From the NCBI GenBank assembly GCA_030248135.1, contig JASANC010003779.1, forward strand, positions 1 to 64,000: a stretch of DNA of 64,000 nucleotides, in the 5' to 3' direction. Under the pieces are notes generated by a model. The model worked only from the letters and a program-made list of their open reading frames with translations, was not told the DNA's origin and ran no database searches. Both the position numbers and the translations under genes were made by a program. Below, piece after piece: positions 1 to 10,384 of this stretch. Every line of letters starts with the position of its first letter. The stretch's first letter is position 1. This stretch comes from Theristus sp. LFF4_11. Its lineage: Eukaryota; Nematoda; Chromadorea; Monhysterida; Xyalidae.

Positions 1-1720
1 AACACGATGAAGTGTCGTTTGTAGTTGGTTTTTGTTTTGTTCAACATTGGTTTGTGTGCAATAATAAATTCGTGAAAAAACACACAACACCAATTTATGG
101 TGGTTTGGAATTTTGTCGATTTTTAAAAAACCACCAAAACAAACCACAAACGACAGACACGTTGACGTGTTGCCGGTTGTTTGCTGAGTTGATTGAGCCG
201 TCTATCGTCGAAATCGGTCGAGCACAGCGCCGGCAGAGTCGCGTGACAGGTGGGCGCACAACACACATGTCGTGAAAGGCATCATTTGCCAACACATAAC
301 GTCGCCTAGATCACGATTTCCTCGACCGATTTTGACGATCGACGGCTCAATCAACTCAGCAGAGCATCCGGAACACGATGAAGTGTCGTTTGTAGTTGGT
401 TTTTGTTTTGTTCAACATTGGTTTGTGTGCAATAATAAATTCGTGAAAAAACACACAACACCAATTTATGGTGGTTTGGAATTTTGTCGATTTTTAAAAA
501 ACCGCCTAAACAAACCACAAACGACACGTTGACGTGTTGCCGGTTGTTTGCTGAGTTGATTGAGCCGTCGATCGTCGAAATCGGTCGAGCACAGCGCCGG
601 CAGAGTCGCGTGCCAGGTCGGCGCACAACACACATGTCGTGAAAGGCATTATTTGCCAACACATAACGTCGCCTAGATCACGATTTCCTCGACCGATTTT
701 GACGATCGACGGCTCAATCAACTCAGCAGAGCATCCGGAACACGATGATGTGTCGTTTGTAGTTGGTTTTTGTTTTGTTCAACATTGGTTTGTGTGCAAT
801 AAAAAATTCGTGAAAAAACACACAACACCAATTTATGGTGGTTTGGAATTTTGTCGATTTTTAAAAAACCGCCGAAACTAACCACAAACGACACGTTGAC
901 GTGTTGCCGGTTGTTTGCTGAGTTGATTGAGCTATCGATCGTCGAAATCGGTCGAGCACAGCGCCGGCAGAGTCGCCTGACAGGTCGGCGCACAACACAC
1001 ATGTCGTGAAATGCATCATTTGCCAACACATAACGTCGCCTAGATCACGATTTACTCAGCCGATTTCGACGATCGACGGCTCAATCAACTCAGCAGAGCA
1101 TCCGGAACACGATGAAGTGTCGTTTGTAGTTGGTTTTTGTTTTGTTCAACATTGGTTTGTGTGCAATAATAAATTCGTGAAAAAACACACAACACCAATT
1201 TATGGTGGTTTGGAATTTTGTCGATTTTTAAAAAACCGCCGAAACAAACCACAAACGACACGTTGACGTGTTGCCGGTTGTTTGCTGAGTTGATTGAGCC
1301 GTCTATCGTCGAAATCGGTCGAGCACAGCGCCGGCAGAGTCGCGTGACAGCTCGGCGCACAACACACATGTCATGAAAGGCATTATTTGCCAACACATAA
1401 CGTCGCCTAGATCACGATTTCCTCGACCGATTTTGACGATCGACGGCTCAATCAACTCAGCAGAGCATCCGAAACACGATGATGTGTCGTTTGTAGTTGG
1501 TTTTTGTTTTGTTCAACATTGGTTTGTGTGCAATAAAAAATTCATGAAAAAACACACAACACCAATTTATGGTGGTTTGGAATTTTGTCGATTTTTAAAA
1601 AACCGCCGAAACAAACAACAAACGACACATTGACTTGTTGCCGGTTGTTTGCTGAGTTGATTGAGCCGTCGATCGTCGAAATCGGTCGAGCACAGCGCCG
1701 GCAGAGTCGCGTGACAGGGT
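1..1720. repeat. Tandem array of a 367-bp foldback satellite, about 4.7 copies
   Basis: The word AACACGATGA recurs near 1, 372, 739, 1106 and 1473, giving a 371-bp step and then three 367-bp steps. Adjacent units are nearly identical. Each unit contains two inverted arms of about 85 bp: one around 690-775 and its reverse complement around 880-960, both containing the GATCGACGGCTCAATCAAC word or its complement. The array is therefore a chain of potential hairpins with AT-rich loops of about 120 bp. Short open frames on both strands repeat in every unit and are by-products of the repeat. A diverged array of the same unit lies at 5760-6650. Confidence 0.93.
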
Positions 1721-1814
1721 TGGCGACATAAAATGAGACAAAAAGAAGTTTTTTTCAATCTATTTCTATGAAAATGGGATTGGATTGGGATTGCTGACAG
1801 CTTACTTAACCGCC

Positions 1815-1960
1815 AAAAACAAATTTCTAAAAACTGCGGCGTGTTTATTTCTTGCGGCGTATTTCCTATTTGCCGTTTGGACTTTTTGCGGCGCATTTTG
1901 GCATGCGGCGTGGATCACGATTTCCTGCGGCGCATTTTGGCCGTGCGGCGTGTTTGTAGT
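1815..1960. repeat. Cluster of short TGCGGCG-type direct repeats
   Basis: Seven or so copies of TGCGGCGT or TGCGGCGCATTTTGG occur at irregular 20-40 bp spacing immediately right of the satellite array. They resemble the TGCGGTCTTTTGG repeats that border the second satellite block at 5571-7025. This stretch may be the decayed right border of a related element whose left end lies outside the window; that link is inference. Confidence 0.5.
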
Positions 1961-1975
1961 TTTATCAATGCCCAC

Positions 1976-2892
1976 AAAATCTTTGACTTTACCTTGTCAC
2001 TTAGTCTTCAACGCTGCAGGTGGTATTCTGGATTGATTTATCGACTGTTTTCAGCCTTGGTGAGTGATGATCGACTCGCGCATTGAAGTACTTGAGCGTC
2101 GCAAAGGCTAGTTCAACAAATTCCGATGCCGCTAAGGTGAGATAGAAGCAGAGAACTCACATTTACGCATCGTTTTTCAGGATCTCGAAAGGTCGAAATT
2201 GCACTGTCTGCCACTGCAAGCGTAACTTCGTTGGTTGCTCGTTGCTGTTTCGCCTCGTGTCGTCAGCATCAGTACCGTGGGCGGGGGGGGTGGGGGGGGT
2301 ACACCTAGAGATGTCAAGAGAAAAAAATTTTTCTATTTTTTTTCTTTAAAAAAAAAAATTTTTTTTTTAATTTTTTTTTAAAAATGAAAGTTGTTCAGAA
2401 TTTTTCAGGGAGTCCGAATATCACCATCTGAGGAGCCACCGACTTACCATATGACCCCCACTCATATGGGAGGAGGGTGAAAATTTCACTTGGTTTCGGC
2501 GACCCCATTTTCCCACCGACGACATCACGTCTCGTGTTTTGCCTCTCAATTCACCTCAAATAACACGGAAACAAGTTCAACAACAAACCGGTGTGATCAT
2601 GCTGACGACACGAGGCGAAACAGCAACGAGCAACCAACGAAGTTACGCTTGCAGTGGCAGACAGTGCAATTTCGACCTTTCGAGATCCTGAAAAACGATG
2701 CGTAAATGTGAGTTCTCTGCTTCTATCTCACCTTAGCGACATCGGAATTTGTTGAACTAGCCTTTGCGACGCTCAAGTACTTCAATGCGCGAGTCGATCA
2801 TCACTCACCAAGGCTGAAAACAGTCGATAAATCAATCCAGAATACCACCTGCAGCATTGAAGACAAAGTGACAAGGTAAAGTCAAAGAAAAT
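1976..2892. repeat. Large inverted repeat (foldback), arms of about 297 bp
   Basis: The segment 1976-2272 is repeated as its near-perfect reverse complement at 2597-2892. Shared words include GCCTTTGCGACGCTCAAG and GAGATCCTGAAAAACGATG. The roughly 325-bp spacer starts with CAGTACCGTGGGC followed by G runs, the end of the G-rich element family described below, and then A/T homopolymers. No credible coding sequence is present. The structure looks like a foldback transposon or a head-to-head duplication with an insertion in the loop. Confidence 0.88.
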
Positions 2893-3650
2893 TTTTGTTG
2901 AACTTTCGAAAAATTATGCCAAAAACGGCATGATGTTTTGTTCATATCTGGCTGTGATTATATTGTCGAATGGTTCAATGTCAATGATTGACAAACCCGC
3001 AGTTGTGTTGCATTTTTACTTTGCTTTCTTTTGTTGTATTGCATTTGTGAGACGAAAAACATTGCTGGAGAAGTTAAATTTGAAATTTATTGTGATTCCA
3101 ATTCTAACTTGTTCCTGTCGTTACTAAACAGAGGTCAAGTCAAATGTGCTGTCAAAGCAAAGAAATGTGTGTGAGAGAGTCATCTTCATAATTTCCTACT
3201 TCACGCGCGTGTGCATCGTCGCATTCATTTTTTTGTCAAGATCTTTTTTGCAAGAGCAGTTCAGTTGCTTCTGAATTTGGAACACAGCCAAGTCAACCCG
3301 ACGCGTCGGTGTCGCTGCAAAAAAACATGGAAGTGCGACGTGAACCGAAGTGCGATAACTAGTGTCATTTTTCTTTCCGTCGTTCACTGACAAATCTAAA
3401 TCGCTATTTTTGCAATAAAAGCGTCTTTTAAATTTTCAAACAAAAAAAATTTTGAAATGGCTTTTTCGGGTTACGGTAGTTTAGACTAATAGGCCAACCT
3501 CTGAAGCGGATTTTAGAAAAGAAGGGCAGCCCTTTCAGGGCACATTAAAGAAAAAATTTCAAAAATTTTTAATAAAAAAATATAAAAAATGCCCATTTTT
3601 TTTACTTTTTTTTAAATTAAAAAAAAATTTTTGACCCTTACATTTCTAGG
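2893..3650. other. Gene-free stretch, no feature recognised
   Basis: AT-rich sequence with only short, unconvincing open frames. The segment near 3496-3528 (CTGAAGCGGATTTTAG and following) recurs at 5510-5542. The stretch 3545-3640 is a run of A and T homopolymers. Confidence 0.6.
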
Positions 3651-3656
3651 TAGGGG

Positions 3657-4216
3657 TAGTACCGTGGGCCCAAAACAATTTTCGAAGGGGGGGGTATGGT
3701 GCCGTGGGGGGGGGGGGGGTGCCGACCAAAAAGTGAGGGGGGGTCCAACCTATGGTAACGTGGGACCCCCATGGGGGGGTGCATTTTTTCAAAATTTTCT
3801 GTGGGGGGGGGTCCACCCCCACCACCCCCCCATGATAATTTTTCGCTTAAATTTTGAAGGAAAAAAGCTAAATTTTGCTGCAAAATCGTTGAAATTACAA
3901 TGAAGATGGTCAAGTTATCATATATTCAGCTTATATTATGGACTTTATAGACAAAAAATCATAATTTTCGAAAAAAAATTTAGGGTATACGGAAAATTTT
4001 GGGGGGGGGGTCTCCGCCAGACAAAATTTTATGGGGGGTGTGGGGGGGTGTCGGTCAAATTTTCGAGGGGGGGTCCGATGGGGGGGGGGGGGTGCCCGGT
4101 TTTAGGGGGGGGGGTGGCACGGGGCCCCCCCCCACCCCCCCCCCCACCCGACGGTCTCTGGTGCTCTGGGGGGGGTGTACCCCCCCCCCCCCCCCCCCCC
4201 CTCGCCCACGGTACTG
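3657..4216 (-). mobile_element. G-rich short-TIR element, family C (reverse copy)
   Basis: About 560 bp bounded by AGTACCGTGGGC on the left and CCCACGGTACT on the right. It is the reverse-oriented relative of the complete copy at 10729-11295, sharing the ATAAAGTCCATAATATAAGC interior and the same arrangement of very long G runs. Open frames here encode only glycine- or proline-rich low-complexity peptides and are not genes. A fragment of the same end recurs at 4313-4346. Confidence 0.75.
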
Positions 4217-4369
4217 GGTGGGGGGAGTCTAGTACCCGTGTCGAGGTAAAGGGGGGAGGGGGGGTACACGGGTATCTGCCCTTGCACGGGCAGGATTTTC
4301 GGCTGAGGGGGGGTCAGTACCGTGGGCCCAAAACAATTTTCGGTTGGCCTGTCGTACTAAATCAAAACA

Positions 4370-5500
4370 CTGATGTTGGCAGACGTTGCCTAAACAAGCC
4401 TAAACCAAAACCTAATCCTAAAGCCTAATTCCAAGCTAAACATAATCCTGACCTAATCCTAACCTAAGCCAAGCCTTTTCAAGAAGAAAGATGTAAAAAC
4501 AATTGCGTTTTGAACAAGTTCTTGTTGAGTGCGGAGCGTGTGCAGGCGCGCTAGTGGATCATGAGCATGAGCATGCCGATGCCCGTGCGCGTGCGCTTTA
4601 GTAATGAAGCTTTAGGTCTCGGTCTCGGGTGCTCTGGGCGCCCCCCCCCCAGCCCAGCCCCCCCCTAGAACAACTGGCAGTGGCACAAGTTCGTCGTCAG
4701 CTTCAACTTCACTGATGTCATCATGTTCATGCTCACAGTCGTTCAGTATCATTTTACTCGGCTGCTCAATGTGTTTTCCATTGTTCTCAATGAACGCCGA
4801 CATTCAATGTTTGAAACTGACGATCAATCACTTTCTGGCAGTAGCGAAAGCGGGACCTCGGGTGAGGGGCGGTGTGTTTGCCTAATTTTAGAGGGGGGGG
4901 GTCAGGTGCCTTCTCGGTGAGGGGGGCGTGCACGGGCAGCAAATTTTCCTGAGGGGGGGTGCATTGGCAGAAAAATTTCGTGATGGGGGGGGTGCACGGG
5001 ATCGCACGGGTGATACCAAATTTTTGCCTTAGAAAAACACAGAAATTCTTGTAAAATACAGAATATTTTGTGCAAACAAGCTGCTTGTTTGGTCAGAAAC
5101 AACAAAATCTATGCAGGGACAGACACAAACGTCAAGAAAAATGCAAAAATTACGGTATTTTTGGAAAAAATTGAGATGAGATTGACCACCGTAAGGGGGG
5201 GGTGCGATCCCGTGTTTTCTCGCGGAGGGGGGTGGGGGGGGGAGTCTAGTGCCCTGGCGCTTCTTTTTTAAAACGCACGCGCACGTGGCATCGGCATGCT
5301 CATGCTCATGATCCACTAGCGCGCGTGCACACGCTCCGGCCCCAACAAAAACTTGTTCAAAACGCAGTTTTTCTGACATCTTCCTTCTTGAAAAGGCTTG
5401 GCTTAGGTTAAGATTAGGTTAGGATCAGGTTTGGCTTAGGATTAGGCTTCAGGATTAAGGTTTAAATCAAGTCCGTTTTAGCAATGTCCGACAACGAGCG
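4370..5500. repeat. Inverted arms carrying degenerate CCTAA/TTAGG repeats
   Basis: The left arm, about 4370-4611, has CCTAATCCTAACCTAAGCC, then AAGCC plus a T/A run, then GCGGAGCGTGTGCA and GTGGATCATGAGCATGAGC. The right arm, about 5265-5500, is its reverse complement. Near-identical single copies occur at about 9400-9640 and 40540-40766, and a short piece at 36090-36150. No coding potential was seen. The CCTAA blocks look like degenerate telomere-type repeat but are too irregular to call telomeric. Confidence 0.75.
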
Positions 5501-5570
5501 TGTTTTACCTGAAGCGGATTTTAGAAAAGAAGGGCAGCCGTCTAGTACCCGTGTAGGTAAAGGGCTTGCG

Positions 5571-7025
5571 GACAAAAGACCGCACGTGCCAAAAGACCGC
5601 AGATTTGAGATTTTTTGTGACCAAAAGACCGCAGATGCTATCAAACCAAAATACCGCACGTGCCAAAAGACCGCACCAAAATCATTCACTGCGTACGTGA
5701 TTATGATATGTTATTTTATGTTTATTTTGTCTTCCTATTCTTTTTTATTCTACAAAAATCATTGATTGAACCGTCGATCCTTGAAATCGGCCGAGCACAG
5801 CGCCGGCAGAGTCGCGTGACAGGTCGGCGCACAAGACACATGTCGTGAAGCACAAACATAACGTCGTCCAGATCATGATTTCCTTGGCCGATTTTGGCAA
5901 TCCATGGCTCAATCAAATTACCGGAGCACCCGGAACATGATGACGCGTCGTTTATGGATGGTTTTTGCTCCATTCAACATCGGTTGCTTTGCAATAAAAA
6001 AGTGTGGAAAACGACAAAACACAAATTTATGGTGATTTTGGATTTTTTTTTGTTTTTGAAAAAATGATTGAAACTAACCACAAGCGACACATCACCGTGT
6101 TGCCTGTGTTCTGCTGAATTGATTGAGCTGTCGTTCGTCGAAATCGGTGAAGCACAGCGCCGGCAGTGCTGCGTGACAGGTCGGCGCGCGCGACACACAC
6201 AGTGAAACGAGCAGATTGTCAACAGAAAACGTCGCCCAGCTCACGATTCCGCCAGCCAATTTCCATGATCCATGACTCAATCAACTTAGCAGAGCAGCGG
6301 GAACACGTTGATATGTCGTTTGTTTTGGGTTGTTGTTTCATTCAGCATCGGTTGCTTTGCAATAAAAAAGTGTGAAAAATGACAAAACACAAATTTATGG
6401 TGATTTTGGATTTTTTTGGTTTTTGAAAAAATGATTGAAACTAACCACAAGCAACACATCATCGTGTTGCCTGTGTTCTGCTGAATTGATTGAGCTGTCG
6501 TTCGTCGAAATCGGTGAAGCACAGCGCCGGCAGTGCTGCGTGACAGGTCGGCGCGCGCGATACACACGGTGAAACGAGCAGATTGTCAACAGAAAACGTC
6601 GCCTAGCTTAGCTCACGATTCCCCCAGCCAATTTTGATAGTCCGTGAGAGATTATCAAACAAAAGTGAGTTTTAAAGGCTGTGTCCACAATCATTTTTAC
6701 TATTTGGCCGTGTTCCAAATCCACTGAACCTCGAAAACGCTATTTGGCCGTGTTCCAAATCCACTGAACCAGGAAAAAACATTTTGTTGCGTAAAAGTGA
6801 TACTCGAACAATGAACAAACGAAAACAACACAATTTATCACAAGAAATGATACGAATGTTGCTTGATGCAATTGTAAAATCGAAATAGAATCAACGGAAC
6901 CGACTTTCTAAATGCTCGTGCGGTCTTTTGGCACGTGCGGTATTTTGGTTCCACACCAATCTGCGGTATTTTGGTCTTGCGGTCTTTTGGCACGTGCGGT
7001 CTTTTGGTACGTGCGGTCTTTTGTC
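5571..7025. mobile_element. Element D: TIR transposon carrying foldback satellite units
   Basis: The left end begins GACAAAAGACCGCACGTGCC and the right end is the reverse complement (GGTACGTGCGGTCTTTTGTC). Both borders hold four or more copies of CAAAAGACCGCACGTGCC-like words over about 120 bp, typical of sub-terminal transposase-binding repeats. The interior 5760-6650 contains roughly 2.5 diverged units (steps of 357 and 367 bp) of the satellite seen at 1-1720. No target duplication is obvious and no transposase is present. Confidence 0.75.
5760..6650. repeat. Diverged second array of the 367-bp foldback satellite
   Basis: The word GATTGA(G/A)C(T/C)G followed by a GTCGAAATCGGTGAAGCACAG-like stretch starts at 5764, 6121 and 6488. 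Inverted partners such as TCCATGGCTCAATCAA lie between. It is clearly homologous to the array at the left edge of the window but more diverged, and it lies wholly inside element D. Confidence 0.85.
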
Positions 7026-7248
7026 TATGATTCCCCCCCTCAGCCAAAAATCCTGCCCGTGCACGGGCAGATACCCGTGTACCCCCCTCCCCCTTTTTGG
7101 CTGAGGGGGGGGGGACCCCCCACCCCCGCACTTTCGCTACTGCTTTCTGGTGCAGCGCCCGATCATGGATAATATTTTTTTTGCACATCGCTGCAGTGGT
7201 GGGTGGGCGCCGAAAATGTCCCACATTATCCATCAGATGCCCCCGGAC

Positions 7249-8262
7249 TAGGGTTAGGGGCTTTGAAAAAAAAATTTTTTTTATTTTTTTTTCGTTTTTT
7301 TTTTAATTTGGATTTTTTTTCAAACTTAAAAAAAATTTGAAAAAATTTTCGTCTACTTTGCTCTGAAAATTCGATTTATGGCATAATTTTTTGAAAGTTC
7401 AAACCAAATTTTCTTCCCAACTTCTTTGTGTGCTTAGGTAAATGATGTCATTATTTGGTCATTTTGACCGACGTACCCCATGTTTTTCGATTTGGATGAC
7501 TTCTAGAGTCAATTTTTAGCGTTGAAATGACTTAACTGAATTGAAATATCGTTTCAGAAATCGTTTTCTTGCAACTTAGAACATGTTTTTCAGTCGGTAG
7601 GCCATGAGATGAACATGATATCTTGTTGATTGGCGTATGTTATAGGTCTACAATGGAGTTGTGCGATATATTGTTAAACAATTGGAGCGGAGATGTTGGT
7701 TAATACCACATCACACGACCGTTTTTCAGATACCCGATAACATGGCCACATGTTAAAACTTGCGTGCTGAGCTAAACTAACGTGTTAAACTTGCGTCTGT
7801 CAGTTGCCCGCACCGTGATCGCGAAATCATGGTGCGTGTTTTCGATACGATGATTTGAAGAGTGGGCTCTCGCCATGTGGCAGATAGCATAGCTGGTTGA
7901 ACCTGAAAGTAAGTGTCTTGGGGGGGGGCGACCGGGTCGACAGGGGTTGCCGACTTAGCTACAGCAAACAGGAATTTTTGAACACAGTCAAATTTTGGTA
8001 ATTTTCTAAAGAGGAACACCTAAGAACGGTTCAATATTCAAGTACACGTCGAAAATTGTCCTGTTTTACTGTTGAAAATGCAACTTTCCCTCTATGAAAT
8101 GGTCATAATTTCATTAAAACACGCTCTTATAGTTTTCCGGATCGTTCTGAAAATAGTCTAGATGAACTCAGCTCGACGAGACGCTTCGAACAAACCTAAC
8201 TTGTAAAAAAAATTTTTTTTAAATTTTTTTTAATTTAAAAAAAAATCCGGATTTTTTTTCGG
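7249..8262 (+). mobile_element. Family B DNA transposon, copy 1 (right end lost)
   Basis: It starts TAGGGTTAGGGGCTTTG and then matches the copies at 10385-12012 and 40767-41805 almost base for base through the GCAACTTAGAACATG and TTGGCGTATGTTATAGG segments. The expected right end CCCCTAACCCTA is missing, and the match fades after AAAAATCCGG near 8250. An 80-codon minus-strand frame at 7777-8019 is conserved between copies only because the copies are recent. It matches no family I know and was not called a gene. Confidence 0.8.
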
Positions 8263-9350
8263 TTGGCCTACATAGGGAAAGAAATATTTTGTACTAAACA
8301 GCAAAAAAAAACCAGAGCGTGAATTATAAGCAATCACGCTTGAAAGATGTTTTAGAAAGGTGTGCCAGCCAATTAATTTGTAGATTTCTTTCGTTTGGTT
8401 CAAAGCGAAGCAATTCCATGTTGCTATATTGTTGCAACTTCTTTGATCAAGAAACGTGTTGAAGAAGCTGAAAAGAAAGCAGCGCCGTTCGTGGGCTTTC
8501 GGCCGTTCCCAATGGCGAAAAAGGCCGCCCTGATTGGTTGAACCAGAAAAACGGTGATTGGTTGAATTGAATTGAATTGATTTGTGATGGGTTGCACGAT
8601 GCACTGGATCACGACGACCATGAACAGAAAACTTAAATGATGGTCGGTTAGTTGATCGCACCTGATTGGATAGCCCAGAAAACAAATAAGAAAACCAGAA
8701 TCTATCACGCTGATTGGTTAGCCCAGGAAAACAAACAAAAAACGAATCTTCTGGTTGCCACCTGATTAGTGGTTGCACCTGGTTGCCACGACGAAAAATT
8801 TCTGGACGCACATTTAGATCGGTTGTTTAAAACTTTGTGCACCATCATTGAAAAAATTGTGGCAGCTGAACTCACTCAGGGCACAAGTCCGAACAGCCAG
8901 TAATCGCAGGCGGAAATCGGAGGATCTCTGAACTGAACAAACGGAATGGCACAAGAGACAAGAAAATATCACTGATAAGTGATTTTAGCCGATTGTCGTG
9001 AATCAGTCAATCAAGTTTATTTGTATGCCTCACCATCAAACAGAACAAAACACATCGTCAATTTTTTTGCTTTCACAATGACAGAGGGACAGACAGACAG
9101 ACAGACACAGAGCTCACAGCCTTTGGAACAATAAAAAAACTGGTGAATTGAAGGAGAGACTGATAATGCAACGCTGAATAGAATCAGTTCATCGTTCTGG
9201 TTTGTTTTCTGGTCCATTTTCTGCATCGACAAGTTTACAGATGGGTTCCCGACACTTCTCCACAGATGAATAGATGCTGTGCGTGTGCAGCCGCTGCACC
9301 CGTACCAGTGGAATGGATTTTTGATGAAGATGCATGGTTGGCACGTTTTA
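8263..9350. other. Gene-free stretch with scattered TGATTGGTT words
   Basis: No gene recognised. Between 8520 and 8790 the words TGATTGGTTG, GATTGGTTAGCCCAG and similar recur six or more times. A GACA microsatellite sits at about 9087-9110. Frames on the minus strand follow the repeats and show no recognisable domain. Confidence 0.5.
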
Positions 9351-9354
9351 TGAT

Positions 9355-9720
9355 ATTACGCTCCAGTTAACTCACGCTCTACAATTGGTTGTTCTCGGAC
9401 ATTGCTAAAACGGACCTGAACCTAAAAACCAAACCTAAGCCTAATCTTAAGCAAAACCTGTTCCTAACCTAATCCTAACCTAAGCCAAGCCTTTTTAAGA
9501 AAGCAAGAATAAAAATAACTGCGTTTTGAACGAGTTTATGTTGAGGGCGGAGCGTGTGCACGCGCGCCAGTGGATCATGAGCAATGAGCAATGCGGATGC
9601 GGGGCAGGTGCATATCATAATGAAGCTTTGCGAAGATGCATGTGCATTTCTTTCATAATGTAGCACTCCGTTTTTTTCCCCTAACCCTACCCCGGACGCA
9701 GAAGTCAAAGGCTTCATGGG
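9355..9720 (+). repeat. Dispersed repeat F with CCTAACCTAAGCC block
   Basis: The segment from TTACGCTCCAGTTAACTC through GGGGCAGGTGCATATC is nearly identical to 40507-40766 plus 41806-41840, where a family B element split it. It includes degenerate CCTAA repeats and the ATGAGCAATGAGCAATG motif. The region just right of it (9721-9785) shares the GTTCGAA...TTCGAAC palindromic segment with 40190-40220. Confidence 0.8.
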
Positions 9721-10384
9721 TCAGCAAAAATAGGTGCATTCGAACCGCGCTGACGCGCTGAGTTCGAATATGGCACTTTCAGAATTAAGCTGTTTTGACC
9801 CTTGACAAAAACTTTCACGAAAATTAGCCTCCGACGTCAATTTGGACCTTCCTTTTGCAGCATGTGGATCCAAACCGAGGTCGTGGTTCTCGTTCCAAAT
9901 GATTTTTCTTGTGTTCCACAGTACTTTCTTGAATACTTCAGATAGAAAACGCACCGGTTCACGTTGTCGTTGATGGGCAACGCCGCGCTTCTTCGAGACG
10001 ACAAAATCAGTAGCGAAAGTGCGGGGGGGGGGGGGGGGGGTCCCCTTCCCCCTCAGCCGAAAATCCTGCCCGTGCACGGGCAGATACCCGTGTACCCTCC
10101 CCCCCTTTACCTCGACACGGGTACTAGACTCCCCCCCACCCCCCTCCGCGAGAAAACACGGGATCGCACCCCCCCCTCACGGTGGTCAATCTCATCTCAA
10201 TTTTTTCCAAAAATACCGTAATTTTTGCATTTTTCTTGACGTTTGTGTCTGTCCCTGCATAGATTTTGTTGTTTCTGACCAAACAAGCAGCTTGTTTGCA
10301 CAAAATATTCCGTATTTTACAAGAATTTCTGTGTTTTTCTAAGGCAAAAATTTGGTATTACCCGTGCGATCCCGTGCACCCCCC

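Larger units (their letters stand above)
4839..7142. mobile_element. Family A DNA transposon copy with nested insertions
   Basis: The ends are CAGTAGCGAAAG at 4839 and CTTTCGCTACTG at 7142. They are flanked by the perfect 8-bp direct repeat CTTTCTGG at 4831-4838 and 7143-7150. The 8-bp duplication and CAG...CTG ends fit a non-autonomous hAT-like element. The A-type sequence is interrupted by at least one further element (5571-7025) and probably another at 5254-5541. The remaining A parts carry G runs and the palindrome TGCCCGTGCACGGGCA. No transposase is encoded. Confidence 0.85.

Noticed and set aside
12..1633. Repeated 86- and 103-codon frames on both strands
   Set aside because: They recur once per 367-bp satellite unit and reflect the repeat, not genes.
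3631..4428. Gly- and Pro-rich open frames, also at 10700-11378
   Set aside because: They come from G and C homopolymers inside family C transposons and have no other coding signal.
7777..8019. Conserved 80-codon minus frame in family B copies (also 11502-11744)
   Set aside because: The copies are nearly identical in non-coding parts too, so conservation is due to recency; the frame is shortened in the third copy at 41029-41223 and no domain is recognisable.
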